Notes: generated from the letters alone by a model not told the origin. A stretch of DNA of 18,956 nt from Chrysochromulina tobinii (GCA_001275005.1 JWZX01003218.1:1-18956); one strand, 5' to 3'; counted from the stretch's first letter, positions 7,704 to 15,483 are shown. Numbers and translations are program-made.

Positions 7704-8372
7704 ATGATGCGCAGCTTCCTGCTGTGCGCGCTCGCCGCGCCGGCTTTCGGTGCCCTTGAGCTCACTGAGGCAAACTTTGACGATGTCGTCCTCAAGAGTG
7801 GCAAGGCGGCGTTCGTCAAGTTCCTCGCGCCTTGGTGAGGCCACTGCAAGAAGATGAAGCCCGATTGGGACTCGCTGGGGGAAACCTTTGCGAGCTCCAA
7901 TAAGGTTGTCATCGCGGACGTTGATTGCACGGCGGGCGGCAAGTCGCTGTGCGAGAAGTACGGTGTGCGGGGCTACCCCACCATCAAGTACTTCAACCCC
8001 CCCGACGAGGAGGGCGAGGACTACAAGGGCGGCCGCGACCTGGCGGCGCTCAAGAAGTTCGCGGAGACCGAGCTCGGCCCGGGCTGCTCGGTCGACGCCA
8101 AGGAGAACTGCTCGGAGGCGCAGCTCAAGGAGCTGCAGACGTACATGGACATGGACGCGTCCGAGCGCGAGTCCAAGATGACCAAGATGAAGGCCGAGCT
8201 CAAGGCGGCGGAGGAGGCGCACAACGAGCTGCTCAAGGAGCTCCAGGCCAAGTTCAAAGAGAGCCAGGACGCCCTCGAGAAGCTCAAGGAGGACTCGGCC
8301 CCCGTCATCAAGCTGCTCAAGGCTGCCTCGCCATCCGGTGCCGCTAAGCCTGCTGGCAAGGACGAGGTCTAA
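7704..8372 (+). CDS. PDI-like selenoprotein (Sec in W-U-G-H-C active site), EhSEP2-like
   Basis: 222 residues if the UGA at 7836-7838 is read as selenocysteine. A signal peptide (about 1-16, MMRSFLLCALAAPAFG) precedes one thioredoxin domain: ALELTEANFDDVV, AFVKFLAPW, then UGA, then GHCKKMKP. Sec (residue 45) thus replaces the first Cys of the PDI CGHC motif and Cys48 is the resolving residue. VVIADVDCT and YGVRGYPTIKYF (cis-Pro92) follow at normal spacing. The remainder (about 120-222) is a charged helical region that ends in KDEV, a KDEL-like ER signal. The frame is open on both sides of the UGA, with domain homology on both sides. A convincing SECIS lies in the 3' UTR. Known family: the haptophyte selenoprotein EhSEP2. 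Expected role: ER thiol-disulfide exchange. A Cys-codon mutation or a sequence error is the less likely alternative. Confidence 0.92.
7836..7838 (+). other. UGA recoded as selenocysteine
   Basis: The codon lies between TGG (Trp) and GGC CAC TGC (Gly-His-Cys), exactly where the PDI active site needs its first Cys. The reading frame continues open for 178 further codons with thioredoxin-domain content, to a TAA at 8370-8372. Confidence 0.9.
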
Positions 8373-9179
8373 GCCTGCTGCTGCCGCTCGAGGGGCCGCC
8401 GCCGCTCACCTGCACCGGTGCCAGAGACGGGCCGATGGAAGAGGCCCTCAGTTCCCGGGCGTTGCCGCGCCAGGGGCTTGGCCGCGAAGCTGCGCGTGAA
8501 GTGAAACCGACGCGTTCCAATCCCCTACTCTGGGGACGATGCGTTGGCTGAGAAGACACGTGCCTTCGTGGTCCAGGGGGCCAAAACCCACACCCAAAGA
8601 GCGCACCACTCGTATGGTGGCGTCGGCGTTACTTGCACCCATTTCGAGACGGTTCCTGTGCGTGTGTGTGTGTGCCGGTGTGAAATGAGATGTTGAAAAA
8701 GGGGGGCTGCGCGGTGGGCGAGCTCCCGCGGGCGGCGCCCCCGTCGGTGGGTTATGGTATTACCCGATCTGTCCGACGTCGCGCGGGGTATGTGCACCGG
8801 ACGGCGGAGGGCGGGCGGGGGGGGGGGCGCGACGGCCCCGGTCCGCGGCGACCCCTCACGCGTCACGGTCCGTTCGCGTGCGCGGTCTCCGGATACCGTT
8901 ACGCTGTCAAAACGACAAAAAATTAGATATTAGCGCCAAGCTTGCAAGCATCGAACTCTCGCGAGACGTGTTCGAACAGCCGGTCGCGGAACGTTATTAC
9001 GTTTCGTCGATCGAAAGTGTTGTATCGTCCGCATACCCGCCTCCGACTGCTGCGACCGAGCGCGTGCTTGGCTGTGGCTCTGGCCTGGTGGGGTGTACTA
9101 CCCCGATAGCAGGCGCCGCCGAGTTGGTTCGACGCACGACGGCTCACCTCGGCGTGTCAGGGGGCCCGGTTGTCACGCC
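8373..9179. other. Intergenic space holding the selenoprotein 3' UTR
   Basis: The left part is the selenoprotein 3' UTR with the SECIS. Beyond it lie a GT-rich microsatellite (about 8658-8683) and an 11-base G run (8817-8827), and then sequence leading to the 3' end of the glycosyltransferase-like gene on the other strand. A + strand open frame from 8878 has no recognisable domain and runs antisense into the next gene. I see no RNA gene. Confidence 0.5.
8492..8563 (+). promoter_or_regulatory. SECIS element (form 2) in the 3' UTR
   Basis: Read by eye, the element folds as follows. Helix I pairs 8492-8498 with 8557-8563 (7 bp, one G-U). The internal loop carries the quartet GTGA (8501-8504) opposite TGA (8549-8551), giving the two sheared G-A pairs G8503-A8551 and A8504-G8550. 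Helix II pairs 8507-8516 with 8538-8547 (10 bp, three G-U). The unpaired AA is 8519-8520, 14 bases after the quartet. A mini-stem pairs TCCCC (8521-8525) with GGGGA (8532-8536) around a 6-base loop, which makes it form 2. It begins about 120 bases after the stop codon and about 650 bases after the UGA, on the same strand. It would recruit SBP2 and the Sec elongation factor. GTGA in place of ATGA is a tolerated but less common quartet. Confidence 0.87.
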
Positions 9180-10631
9180 TCACGCGTCAACGGTCGCGTC
9201 AGCGGCGGCATCCCGGGACATCTCCTCCAGCAACTGGCCTCCTGCCCCTCCCCTCCTGCCCCTCCTGCCGCTTTGTGGCTCCCGGCAGCCCCAAAGCTGC
9301 GGAGACAACCTCGATGCACAGTCGGCGCCCTCGGGCCAATCCGGAGGAAAGCGGGCACTCCTCTTGCTCGTATGGGTCGATAGCGGCGATGGTGGCGGCG
9401 GCCGCCGCAATTGGACTGGTCCGCATCGAAAGCCACGCGCGACCACGTGAAAGCCCATCGCTGCAATGCGCTCGGCGCTGCACGACGGCAAAGCTGCGAG
9501 CGGCAAGGCCACCAGCGTACGGTTGCGCTGAGACACCGGTACGCCTCGGCTGCTGCTGCCAAGTCCCAAGGCAACCTGCCGCAGTTTGAGGTATTCACGC
9601 TTGCGCCAGCGCTTCTTCCACTCCTGGAAGTGGAACCCAAGAATCTCGAGGCGGCGGTGAAGCATGACGTCCGTGCGCACGCTGCCGCGCTTGGCGAGGC
9701 ATTCATCGCACACTGTGAGTCCAAATTGTGGTATGGCGTCGTCTGGGCACACGCACACTCCGTCGCGCTGCGCGACGAGCCGGCCGGCGGTCCACTCGAT
9801 AGTCACATTTGCGCCAAACGAGTCGATCATCGGGAAGGTGGCGCCGCTCACTATGATGGCATCTTGGATGAGAAGCCGGCTCGTCGGCCGCGCGACGAGC
9901 TCGCCCGCGAAGAGCATTTGCTGGAAGACGCTCATCATCGAACCACGTCGTGCGAGGCCCCACTCGTCAAAGCCTTGGTACCTAAATGCAGCGAGCATCT
10001 TGGCGAGGTCAGCGGAACGCTCGTACGCACGCAGCATCTTGGGCACCGAACGCATGAGCAAAAAGTTGCCATTGGAGAGCGGCTGCGGATAAAAAGCCGC
10101 GGGCGTGAGCAGCTCGTCAGCTGGCTGCAGGCGCGCCACCTCGGCCGCGAGGTCGCCAAAGATGATATCGCTGTCCGCGTAGCCAATCCACTCGTGGCGC
10201 GCACTCAGCTCGGGAAGCATCGCGGGCCAAAGTGGTTTTAGGTCGCACAGCTTCCGCGGTCCTACGCGCCGCCCGGCCGTCAGCCGCACGCCCAGCGGTG
10301 CGAGCTGCCGATGAATGCCTTCCTCGTCGAGCGGAAGCCAGCCGCAACCCGGGCACGTGGCGCTCAGATCAAAGGGCAACCGCGGACCCACGAAGTAGAC
10401 GGTTACACCGGCGCGGTTAGCGTGCGCGACTTGAGCGAGCAGCTCCGTCCACGGAGACCACAGGTTGACCTGCATGTAGATGAGCCCCGCCCGCACGCCC
10501 GCGCCCGCCGCGGGCAGCCGCGCGATGGCCGTCGCATAGTCGTTGGCGGTCCACGGGCCGAGTGTGCTGGTATTGTAGTGTCGCCAAAGGTAGTCGAAGG
10601 GCTCCTCTGGTTTCCAAGATGCCCGGACCAT
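9180..10631 (-). CDS. Glycosyltransferase-like protein (DUF6625 type, DxD motif)
   Basis: 483 residues. The core (about 45-345) has the order expected of DUF6625-like putative glycosyltransferases: VTVYFVGPRLPFDLS, RKLCDLKPLWP (127-136), a nucleotide-sugar/metal motif in IGYADSDIIFGDL (DSD at 153-155), NGNFLLMR, FDEWG (221-225) and HFQEWKKRW near the end (334-342). The last 110 or so residues are Pro/Arg/Gly-rich and show no family similarity, so the true biological end may be shorter or the tail simply disordered. No TM segment or signal peptide is visible at the chosen Met, and an upstream exon cannot be excluded. Transfer of a sugar in the Golgi or in surface glycan synthesis is an inference from the fold; donor and acceptor are unknown. 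Confidence 0.75.
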   Translation of the reverse strand: MVRASWKPEEPFDYLWRHYNTSTLGPWTANDYATAIARLPAAGAGVRAGLIYMQVNLWSPWTELLAQVAHANRAGVTVYFVGPRLPFDLSATCPGCGWLPLDEEGIHRQLAPLGVRLTAGRRVGPRKLCDLKPLWPAMLPELSARHEWIGYADSDIIFGDLAAEVARLQPADELLTPAAFYPQPLSNGNFLLMRSVPKMLRAYERSADLAKMLAAFRYQGFDEWGLARRGSMMSVFQQMLFAGELVARPTSRLLIQDAIIVSGATFPMIDSFGANVTIEWTAGRLVAQRDGVCVCPDDAIPQFGLTVCDECLAKRGSVRTDVMLHRRLEILGFHFQEWKKRWRKREYLKLRQVALGLGSSSRGVPVSQRNRTLVALPLAALPSCSAERIAAMGFHVVARGFRCGPVQLRRPPPPSPLSTHTSKRSARFPPDWPEGADCASRLSPQLWGCREPQSGRRGRRGGAGGQLLEEMSRDAAADATVDA

Positions 10632-10996
10632 CGCTCGCGGGCCGAGGGATCGGCCGAGGACTCTGTCTTGTGGAGTGGAGTTGTGTGCCTATTTGTCTCA
10701 CAGGTGTGAATGTGAATGTGTGTATGTGTGACTTCTAACACAGGAGATGTTTTCACGGTTGTGTGTGTGTCAAGTTGCGCGCGCGCGCGCGCTTTCTGAC
10801 CTCTAGGCCAGCGAGCGGGGCGCCGAAAGTCATCGAACTTACAAATAAACGAAAGTGCATCGAACGGGCGTCTCACAAACGATGGCGGCGTCACACATCG
10901 TACTTGTGTCCCGAATCCCCCTGTGTCTTTTTTACCGGTAAAGTACGATCTCGTCACATAATTATCGGAATTTTTGAATCCAAGAATCATTCCGCA
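10632..10996. promoter_or_regulatory. Divergent promoter region with GT/GC microsatellites and a TTTACCGGTAAA palindrome
   Basis: This space lies between the glycosyltransferase-like start (- strand) and the MFS transporter start (+ strand). It contains GT-rich tracts (about 10700-10731 and 10758-10771), an alternating GC run (10777-10792), and a perfect 12-base palindrome TTTACCGGTAAA at 10931-10942, 54 bases before the MFS ATG. No gene or RNA was recognised. Alternating GT/GC tracts can adopt Z-DNA, but a role is only a guess. Confidence 0.5.
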
Positions 10997-12364
10997 ATGC
11001 GCGTCGTCGAAGTCGCGCCATTTAAGAGGCACATGGCGACTGCGATTGCTACCTTCTGCCATTCTGGAAGTACCATTCGCAGTAGAGCCGCACGCTTGAG
11101 CGCGGAGCGACTAGACGATACCGTTGCAACCGCTTCTTCGGGTGCATTAAATAGAACAGATATCATCTCGCTTGCATTGGTGTTTTTCACTCTCTTCATG
11201 CTCGACATCTCGACAGCCGTCGCCGTGCCGAATCTGTCTACAATGTTTGCAGTACTAGGGCAGGACGACACCTCGACCGCAGCGTACATAGCCAGCATCG
11301 GGTTCGTGGGGGCGCTGTTTGAGTTCCTCACGCTGCCCATGATCGCCGGCCTCTCCGAAGATGTCGGACGCCGGAAACTCATCATCGGGATACCAGCATT
11401 GTGCGTGGCGCTCTCGCTGCTGGCCTTCATGGTCCCTTCAGTCTGGACGCTCTGCATGTGGCGTCTGCTGATTACCGCTGTGACTGGGTGGTACGCGACG
11501 ATGGTCTCCATCTACATTGCAGATTGCTTTGCCGATGACGAAATCGAGGTCGCCTCGTATGAGGGCAAGCTGCAAGCCGCCATGGGCGCCGCAGATTCAC
11601 TCGGATTTCTAATCGGTGGCTACCTCGAAGGCTGGTACACGGTAACCGCCGTTACGTTGGGCGCTAGCCTTCTAGCTCTTGTGGCCTCTTTTGGCACGAT
11701 CGAAACTCTCGCCCCTGTCAAGCGAATCCCCTTTAGGATCTTGAATCCTTCCAATAGTCCCGCCGCCTGTCTACAGCTCTTCCGAGCGGGAAGGGTCATT
11801 TGGCTCCTGTCGGCCGTGCTTGGGCTCCAGGCCGTGCACAATGAGGGCGGGATCTGGCCACTTCTGGCCAAGGAGAAACGAAACTGGGGTCAGCAGGAGA
11901 TCGCCCTGTATGGATCGGTCTACGGGGTCGTGGCCACGCTCTCCGGCCTCGTCACTGGCAACTTTGTGCGCATTCTCGGGCCCAAGATGTTCACGATCTT
12001 TGGGACAGCTTGTGCGGCGGCCTCCTTGCTTGCCTTCACTTCAACATCCAACGTGGTCGCCAGCTCTGCGCTCTTTTGGGTCTCCATCTCCAACTCCTGC
12101 TCCGTCGCGGTGATAGCTCGCATCCTACAACTTGGCAGCCTCCGAGGGATCTCAACCGGAGCACTGACAAGCGCCATGCAAAGTCTCTGCGCGGTCATGC
12201 GAGTAGTCGGCATTGGGTTGTTTGGACAACTCTACACCTACGGCACCGAGTTCTCCTACCCCGAGCTTCCGTATGTTGTCTTTTCCCTCATCCAGCTCGC
12301 CACTGTCGCGCTTGTCTTCCCTATCCATTGGGATCGCGAGGCGCAGGAGGCGAAGCAGCGCTAA
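10997..12364 (+). CDS. Major facilitator superfamily transporter
   Basis: 455 residues from the Met at 10997 (MRVVEVAPFK); the frame stays open upstream to 10763, but that part is unlike protein. The Met at 11033 is an alternative start. About 12 hydrophobic segments can be drawn: 54-78, 95-115, 126-146, 149-172, 197-210, 213-232, 266-284, 304-322, 330-347, 353-375, 385-410 and 425-442. The loop between segments 2 and 3 has the MFS motif A as GLSEDVGRRKLI (118-129). The central loop (about 235-265) is short. Overall form resembles TetA/HIAT1-like drug:proton antiporters, but the substrate cannot be read from sequence. The hydrophilic N-terminus (1-50) might include a targeting signal. The C-terminal codons and stop are part of a tandem duplication. 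Confidence 0.85.
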   Translation: MRVVEVAPFKRHMATAIATFCHSGSTIRSRAARLSAERLDDTVATASSGALNRTDIISLALVFFTLFMLDISTAVAVPNLSTMFAVLGQDDTSTAAYIASIGFVGALFEFLTLPMIAGLSEDVGRRKLIIGIPALCVALSLLAFMVPSVWTLCMWRLLITAVTGWYATMVSIYIADCFADDEIEVASYEGKLQAAMGAADSLGFLIGGYLEGWYTVTAVTLGASLLALVASFGTIETLAPVKRIPFRILNPSNSPAACLQLFRAGRVIWLLSAVLGLQAVHNEGGIWPLLAKEKRNWGQQEIALYGSVYGVVATLSGLVTGNFVRILGPKMFTIFGTACAAASLLAFTSTSNVVASSALFWVSISNSCSVAVIARILQLGSLRGISTGALTSAMQSLCAVMRVVGIGLFGQLYTYGTEFSYPELPYVVFSLIQLATVALVFPIHWDREAQEAKQR

Positions 12365-12463
12365 GCAGCGATCAGCGGCGTTCAGCGGCGCTCTGGGATC
12401 GCGAGGCTGGGGCAGGAGGCGAAGCAGCGCTAAGCAGTGATCAGCGGCGCTCAGCAGCGCTCA
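12330..12463. repeat. Tandem duplication (~65 bp unit) spanning the MFS stop codon
   Basis: The block beginning GGATCGCGAGGC at 12330 covers the last 11 MFS codons and the stop. It recurs from about 12395 with a small insertion and a few substitutions. Both copies contain GAGGCGAAGCAGCGCTAAG (12347-12365 and 12416-12434) followed by ATCAGCGGCG or its one-base variant. The second copy is followed by further CAGCGCT-type units to about 12463. Confidence 0.8.
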
Positions 12464-12622
12464 GCAGCTTTCTATAGATATTTCGTCGAATGCTTAACTT
12501 GAGCGTGTCCGAAAATCCCAAAATGCCAAAATGGGAAAAACGTCGCCCATTTTTGCTCGCGCGAAACGGCCTCCGCTCGCTGGGAGAGCAGAATCCAAGA
12601 AGCTCCGTCCACTCGCTCCTTC

Positions 12623-12971
12623 ATGCCGCCCAAGCAATATCCCAAGAAGAACTTGGGTGTGCTGACACCTACGACGCTTCGCGATTACTTTCGCTTTAAT
12701 GGCGGCAAGACGGTGATCCAGCACTTCCGTGGCCTTGACGACAACCAGGACGGCGAACTCACACTCAAGGAGTTCACTGATGGTGTGCGCGCGATTGGCT
12801 TCTTGGACGCTACCAAGGCGGAGTGCGAGTTCGTGTTCAAGTGGCTCGATAATGACGGTTCGGGTGTCGTGCCCTACAAAGAACTTGACAAGAAGCTGCG
12901 CGAGCGGCCGATAGAGTCTCTTGCTGAGCGTGAGGCGCGAGAGGCAGCTGAGCGTGAAGAGGCCGAGAGGC

Positions 12972-13014
<43 letters not shown>

Positions 13015-13903
13015 ACTCGCGGCAGAGATAGCTGCAGCGGAGCAGGCGGCCGCCAAGGCTGCCGCTGATGCCAAGAAACTGGCGAAGAAGAAGCCCAAGT
13101 CGCCCAAGTCACCAAAGGCTGAGAAAAAGGCCGCAAAGGAAATTGCGCGGGCTCCTGAGGTAGTGCAGCCGAAACCGCTTGCCAAGGCCATTAGTGGCGA
13201 AGAGCACTACGTGCGCCCAACTCTCGCCGCCAACGGCTATCCGCTCTTTTACGATAAGGCGCTCGAGGGGCTCAAAAGCCCTGGAAAGAAAAAGAAGGCG
13301 CGCGTGTCAGCCGTGAGCGGGCTGGAGCGCTTTCTGAAGGGGACGATCGGTACGGCGAGCCTAGGCACGGAGACGAAGGCGACGGCGCCAAAGGGCGCCG
13401 AGGGTACTATCCTCGAGGATACGCCGAGCGTCATGAGCGATCGCACAGCGAGCGTCACTGACAGCGCATCACCGTCGTTCCGCGCAAGTCGGCCGGCCAC
13501 GGAACGGAAGGTTCGGCCGACTGGCATGCCGTCCTTCCGCGCGGCGCGACCGCGCGAGCCGAGCTGGGCGCAGGCCGAGCGCGCTCTCGAGGCCAAGCGC
13601 GAGGAGGAGGCCGAGCGGCGCGAGCTCGTTCGATTGGCTGCGATGGGAATGGCGGAAAAGGCGATGGTCGCCCCGCTGCCGACCAAGCACCCGCAGGTTT
13701 GGATGCCAAGGGCGATGGCGAGCCTGGTTGCAGAGGAGGAGGCCCAGCTGGCTGATGAGTTGGCCCAGGGCACGGCTGGTGGCAACGCCGCCGAGCGCAG
13801 TATGGACACGTACGCTCGGCTGGAGGGCACTGTCAGAGGGCTCGGTCTGCAGTGGCGCGGCAACTCCCTCGGTGTCGTCGACGAGGACGATCTGTGGGCA
13901 TGA
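12623..13903 (+). CDS. EF-hand calcium-binding protein with poly-Ala tract and disordered tail
   Basis: 426 residues. The N-terminus holds a pair of canonical EF-hand loops: residues 39-50 (D1, N3, D5, G6, E12) in LDDNQDGELTLKEF, and residues 76-87 (D1, D3, S5, G6, E12) in LDNDGSGVVPYKEL, each preceded by a helix. Then come a charged Glu/Arg helix (98-117), an Ala run (118-132), an Ala/Glu coiled-coil-like part, Lys/Ser/Pro repeats (PKSPKSPK), and a mostly disordered region with two SFRAxRP boxes (about residues 286 and 305). A second charged helix (about 317-345) and a conserved-looking end, WMPRAMASL, follow. No signal peptide or TM segment is visible. A calcium sensor or cytoskeletal/flagellar role is possible, but no specific family beyond EF-hand is recognised. 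Confidence 0.82.
12974..13014. repeat. GCG trinucleotide repeat coding poly-Ala
   Basis: About thirteen consecutive GCG-type triplets within the EF-hand gene encode the Ala run. The uninterrupted same-codon repeat indicates replication slippage and likely length polymorphism. Confidence 0.85.
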
Positions 13904-14300
13904 TCTCAGACAACCAGCGGGCGACGCGGCGAACATGTGACGTGACGACCCAACAACCGACGGCCAAAACATATACGCGCACGCTGTGCGGACGTGTAAC
14001 TTAACCCTAGCGCGGGAAGAACAAAGACGCTCCGCGAGCGGAGCCGGAGGACACGTGAGCCTCCTGCTGGACCGGATTACGTAGGATTACGTACGTGTAG
14101 TAGTGTATCTGCGCTGCATGCTGTATCCTATAACACCGGTCTGAGAGGCGAAGTAGCGCTTAGAAAAAACAGGAATGCCTTCACTCTTAACTCACCCGGG
14201 GGAGAGGATCCGGTTCCGCCGGAATCTCGTCCGGGAGCCTCACCGCCGCGGGTTACCGGTCTTAGTATGGTTCTCCCACACCTCGCTCCCCGGAATTCCC

Positions 14301-14335
14301 GATGACGTCAGCACCTAGGAGGTGATGACGTCATC
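14301..14335. promoter_or_regulatory. Near-perfect palindrome carrying two TGACGTCA (CRE/bZIP) sites
   Basis: The 35-base segment begins GATGACGTCA and ends TGACGTCATC, with CACCT/AGGTG arms around the centre. Only a few central positions break the symmetry. The two full TGACGTCA octamers are at 14303-14310 and 14326-14333, 23 bases apart, about two helical turns. TGACGTCA is the classical CREB/ATF-type bZIP target. As RNA it could instead form a hairpin near the 3' ends of both flanking genes. Confidence 0.65.
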
Positions 14336-14391
14336 CCCTTTGCCGCTCGCAACTCAAGCTTTGCAAAAGCGACCTGCGCGCGGCGGTGCAC

Positions 14392-14408
14392 CGGTTTTGT
14401 GAAAACCG
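14392..14408. other. 7-bp hairpin downstream of the LRR gene
   Basis: CGGTTTT (14392-14398), loop GTG, AAAACCG (14402-14408): a perfect inverted repeat. It lies about 70 bases past the stop of the - strand leucine-rich-repeat gene and could be a 3' UTR structure. No function is established. Confidence 0.4.
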
Positions 14409-14478
14409 TTCACAGAAGGGTCGTCGGTGTGGGCTCTGCAACGAGGAGCCTTGAGCCGTTGCACTCACCGCGTGAGCG

Positions 14479-15483
14479 TCATTCAGCTTCCTCCGCTTCG
14501 CTGCGTCGCTCGAGCAGCAACTCGAGGCCCGACTGGCGGACGGCGGCGCGGCGTAATCGCATCGGCGCGCCGCATCGGCAATCATGGAAGTGGTTCCAGC
14601 GCAGGTCAAGCTTTCTGAGGCTGGTGCCCCCGCGCAAGGCCGCCACCAGCGCCCTCGCGGCCGCATCCTCGCCATTCGCGTCGATGTAATTATAGGACAG
14701 GTCCAGTTCGGCCAGCGACGTGCCCGCCAACACTGGCGCCAGCGCCAAGGCTCCCTCAGTGCCGATATGATTGGAATACAGGTTGAGCGTGCGGAGCTCG
14801 CTGCTGGACTGGAGAGCTGCTGCAAAGGCTGCCGCGCCACGCTCCGCCACGTTGTTGCCAGCCAATGAGAGCACGCGCAACGCAGAGCCCGGGCCGCCCT
14901 GAGAGCGCCCAACCGCGAGCGCACTTGCGAGCGCCTCACCACCTTCGGCGCCCACCCAATTATGGTTCAAATTGAGTTGCTGCAGCTTGCCCACCCGTAT
15001 GGCCCTAGCGAGTGCAATCGCTCCCGTGTCGCCGATTGAGTTGACCTCAAGGTTGAGGCACAGTGGTGGCACACCGGGCGGCCTCGCCAGCAGTGCCTCG
15101 GCGAGCGCCGTCACTCCCTTGTCGCCGATGGCATTGCCTGGGATCTCCAGGACTTCGAGGCGGGCTGAAAGCACCGCGGCGAGCGCAATCATGCCAGTCG
15201 CTTCGAATCCTGGCTGCTCGTGGGTGTGATGGATGCCCGCCAGGCCTGCAAGGCGCAGATGCGTCACATTTGTGTTCGCAAGCAGTGGAGCCAGCTTGAC
15301 CACATCGACGCTTCGGAGGCCTGGTGGCTTGTTGAATGGATCTGCCCAATGCGTGTTGGGCATGCTAAGGTCGATATGTACGCACCCGTCAAAGGCCCAA
15401 GTTCCGGATGGCCCTCGCACGTCAGCGAGAGCGCAGTGGCGGCCACTCACTATTCCCTCGTCCCGTTGGTTCCGACACCACAT
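14479..15483 (-). CDS. Leucine-rich-repeat protein, ribonuclease-inhibitor/NLR type
   Basis: 334 residues with about seven repeats of 27-29 residues in the RI-like pattern L-x-x-L-x-L-x-x-N-x-I-(G)-x-x-G-A-x-A-L-A-x-A-L. Clear units begin near 108 (LEVLEIPGNAIGDKG), 141 (LCLNLEVNSIGDTG), 167 (LQQLNLNHNWVGAEG), 202 (LRVLSLAGNNVAERG), 230 (LRTLNLYSNHIGTEG), 257 (LAELDLSYNYIDANG) and 288 (SLRKLDLRWNHF). The N-terminal 70 residues are not repeat-like, and the last 20 are an acidic/basic tail. No NACHT, kinase, signal peptide or TM segment is present, so this is a free-standing protein-interaction solenoid with an unknown partner. The Met at 15483 is the first in the open frame. Confidence 0.82.
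   Translation of the reverse strand: MWCRNQRDEGIVSGRHCALADVRGPSGTWAFDGCVHIDLSMPNTHWADPFNKPPGLRSVDVVKLAPLLANTNVTHLRLAGLAGIHHTHEQPGFEATGMIALAAVLSARLEVLEIPGNAIGDKGVTALAEALLARPPGVPPLCLNLEVNSIGDTGAIALARAIRVGKLQQLNLNHNWVGAEGGEALASALAVGRSQGGPGSALRVLSLAGNNVAERGAAAFAAALQSSSELRTLNLYSNHIGTEGALALAPVLAGTSLAELDLSYNYIDANGEDAAARALVAALRGGTSLRKLDLRWNHFHDCRCGAPMRLRRAAVRQSGLELLLERRSEAEEAE

Larger units (their letters stand above)
13904..14478. other. Convergent intergenic space rich in ACGT-core palindromes
   Basis: This 575-base space separates the 3' ends of the EF-hand gene and the leucine-rich-repeat gene. It holds TGACGTGA (13938-13945), a CACGTG box (14052-14057), two tandem GGATTACGTA units (14074-14093), the double TGACGTCA palindrome (14301-14335), three ACCGGT sites (14135, 14255, 14390) and a 7-bp hairpin (14392-14408). 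A one-off copy of the MFS 3' repeat unit occurs at 14145-14163 (GAGGCGAAGTAGCGCTTAG). No coding region or known RNA was recognised. Confidence 0.55.

Noticed and set aside
7854-8372. Separate gene starting at the ATG at 7854
   Set aside because: This would be a thioredoxin fold without its first strand and active site. The ATG is the Met of GHCKKMKP, internal to the selenoprotein.
9074-9150. tRNA-like A-box (TGGCCTGGTGG) and B-box (GGTTCGAC) at tRNA spacing
   Set aside because: Neither the D stem nor the acceptor stem can be paired, so it is chance similarity.
8878-9450. 190-codon + strand open frame
   Set aside because: There is no domain or signal, and it runs antisense into the 3' part of the glycosyltransferase-like gene.
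10403-11062. 219-codon - strand open frame spanning the MFS/glycosyltransferase promoter region
   Set aside because: It encodes His/Thr repeats from the GT microsatellite and overlaps two better genes in other frames.
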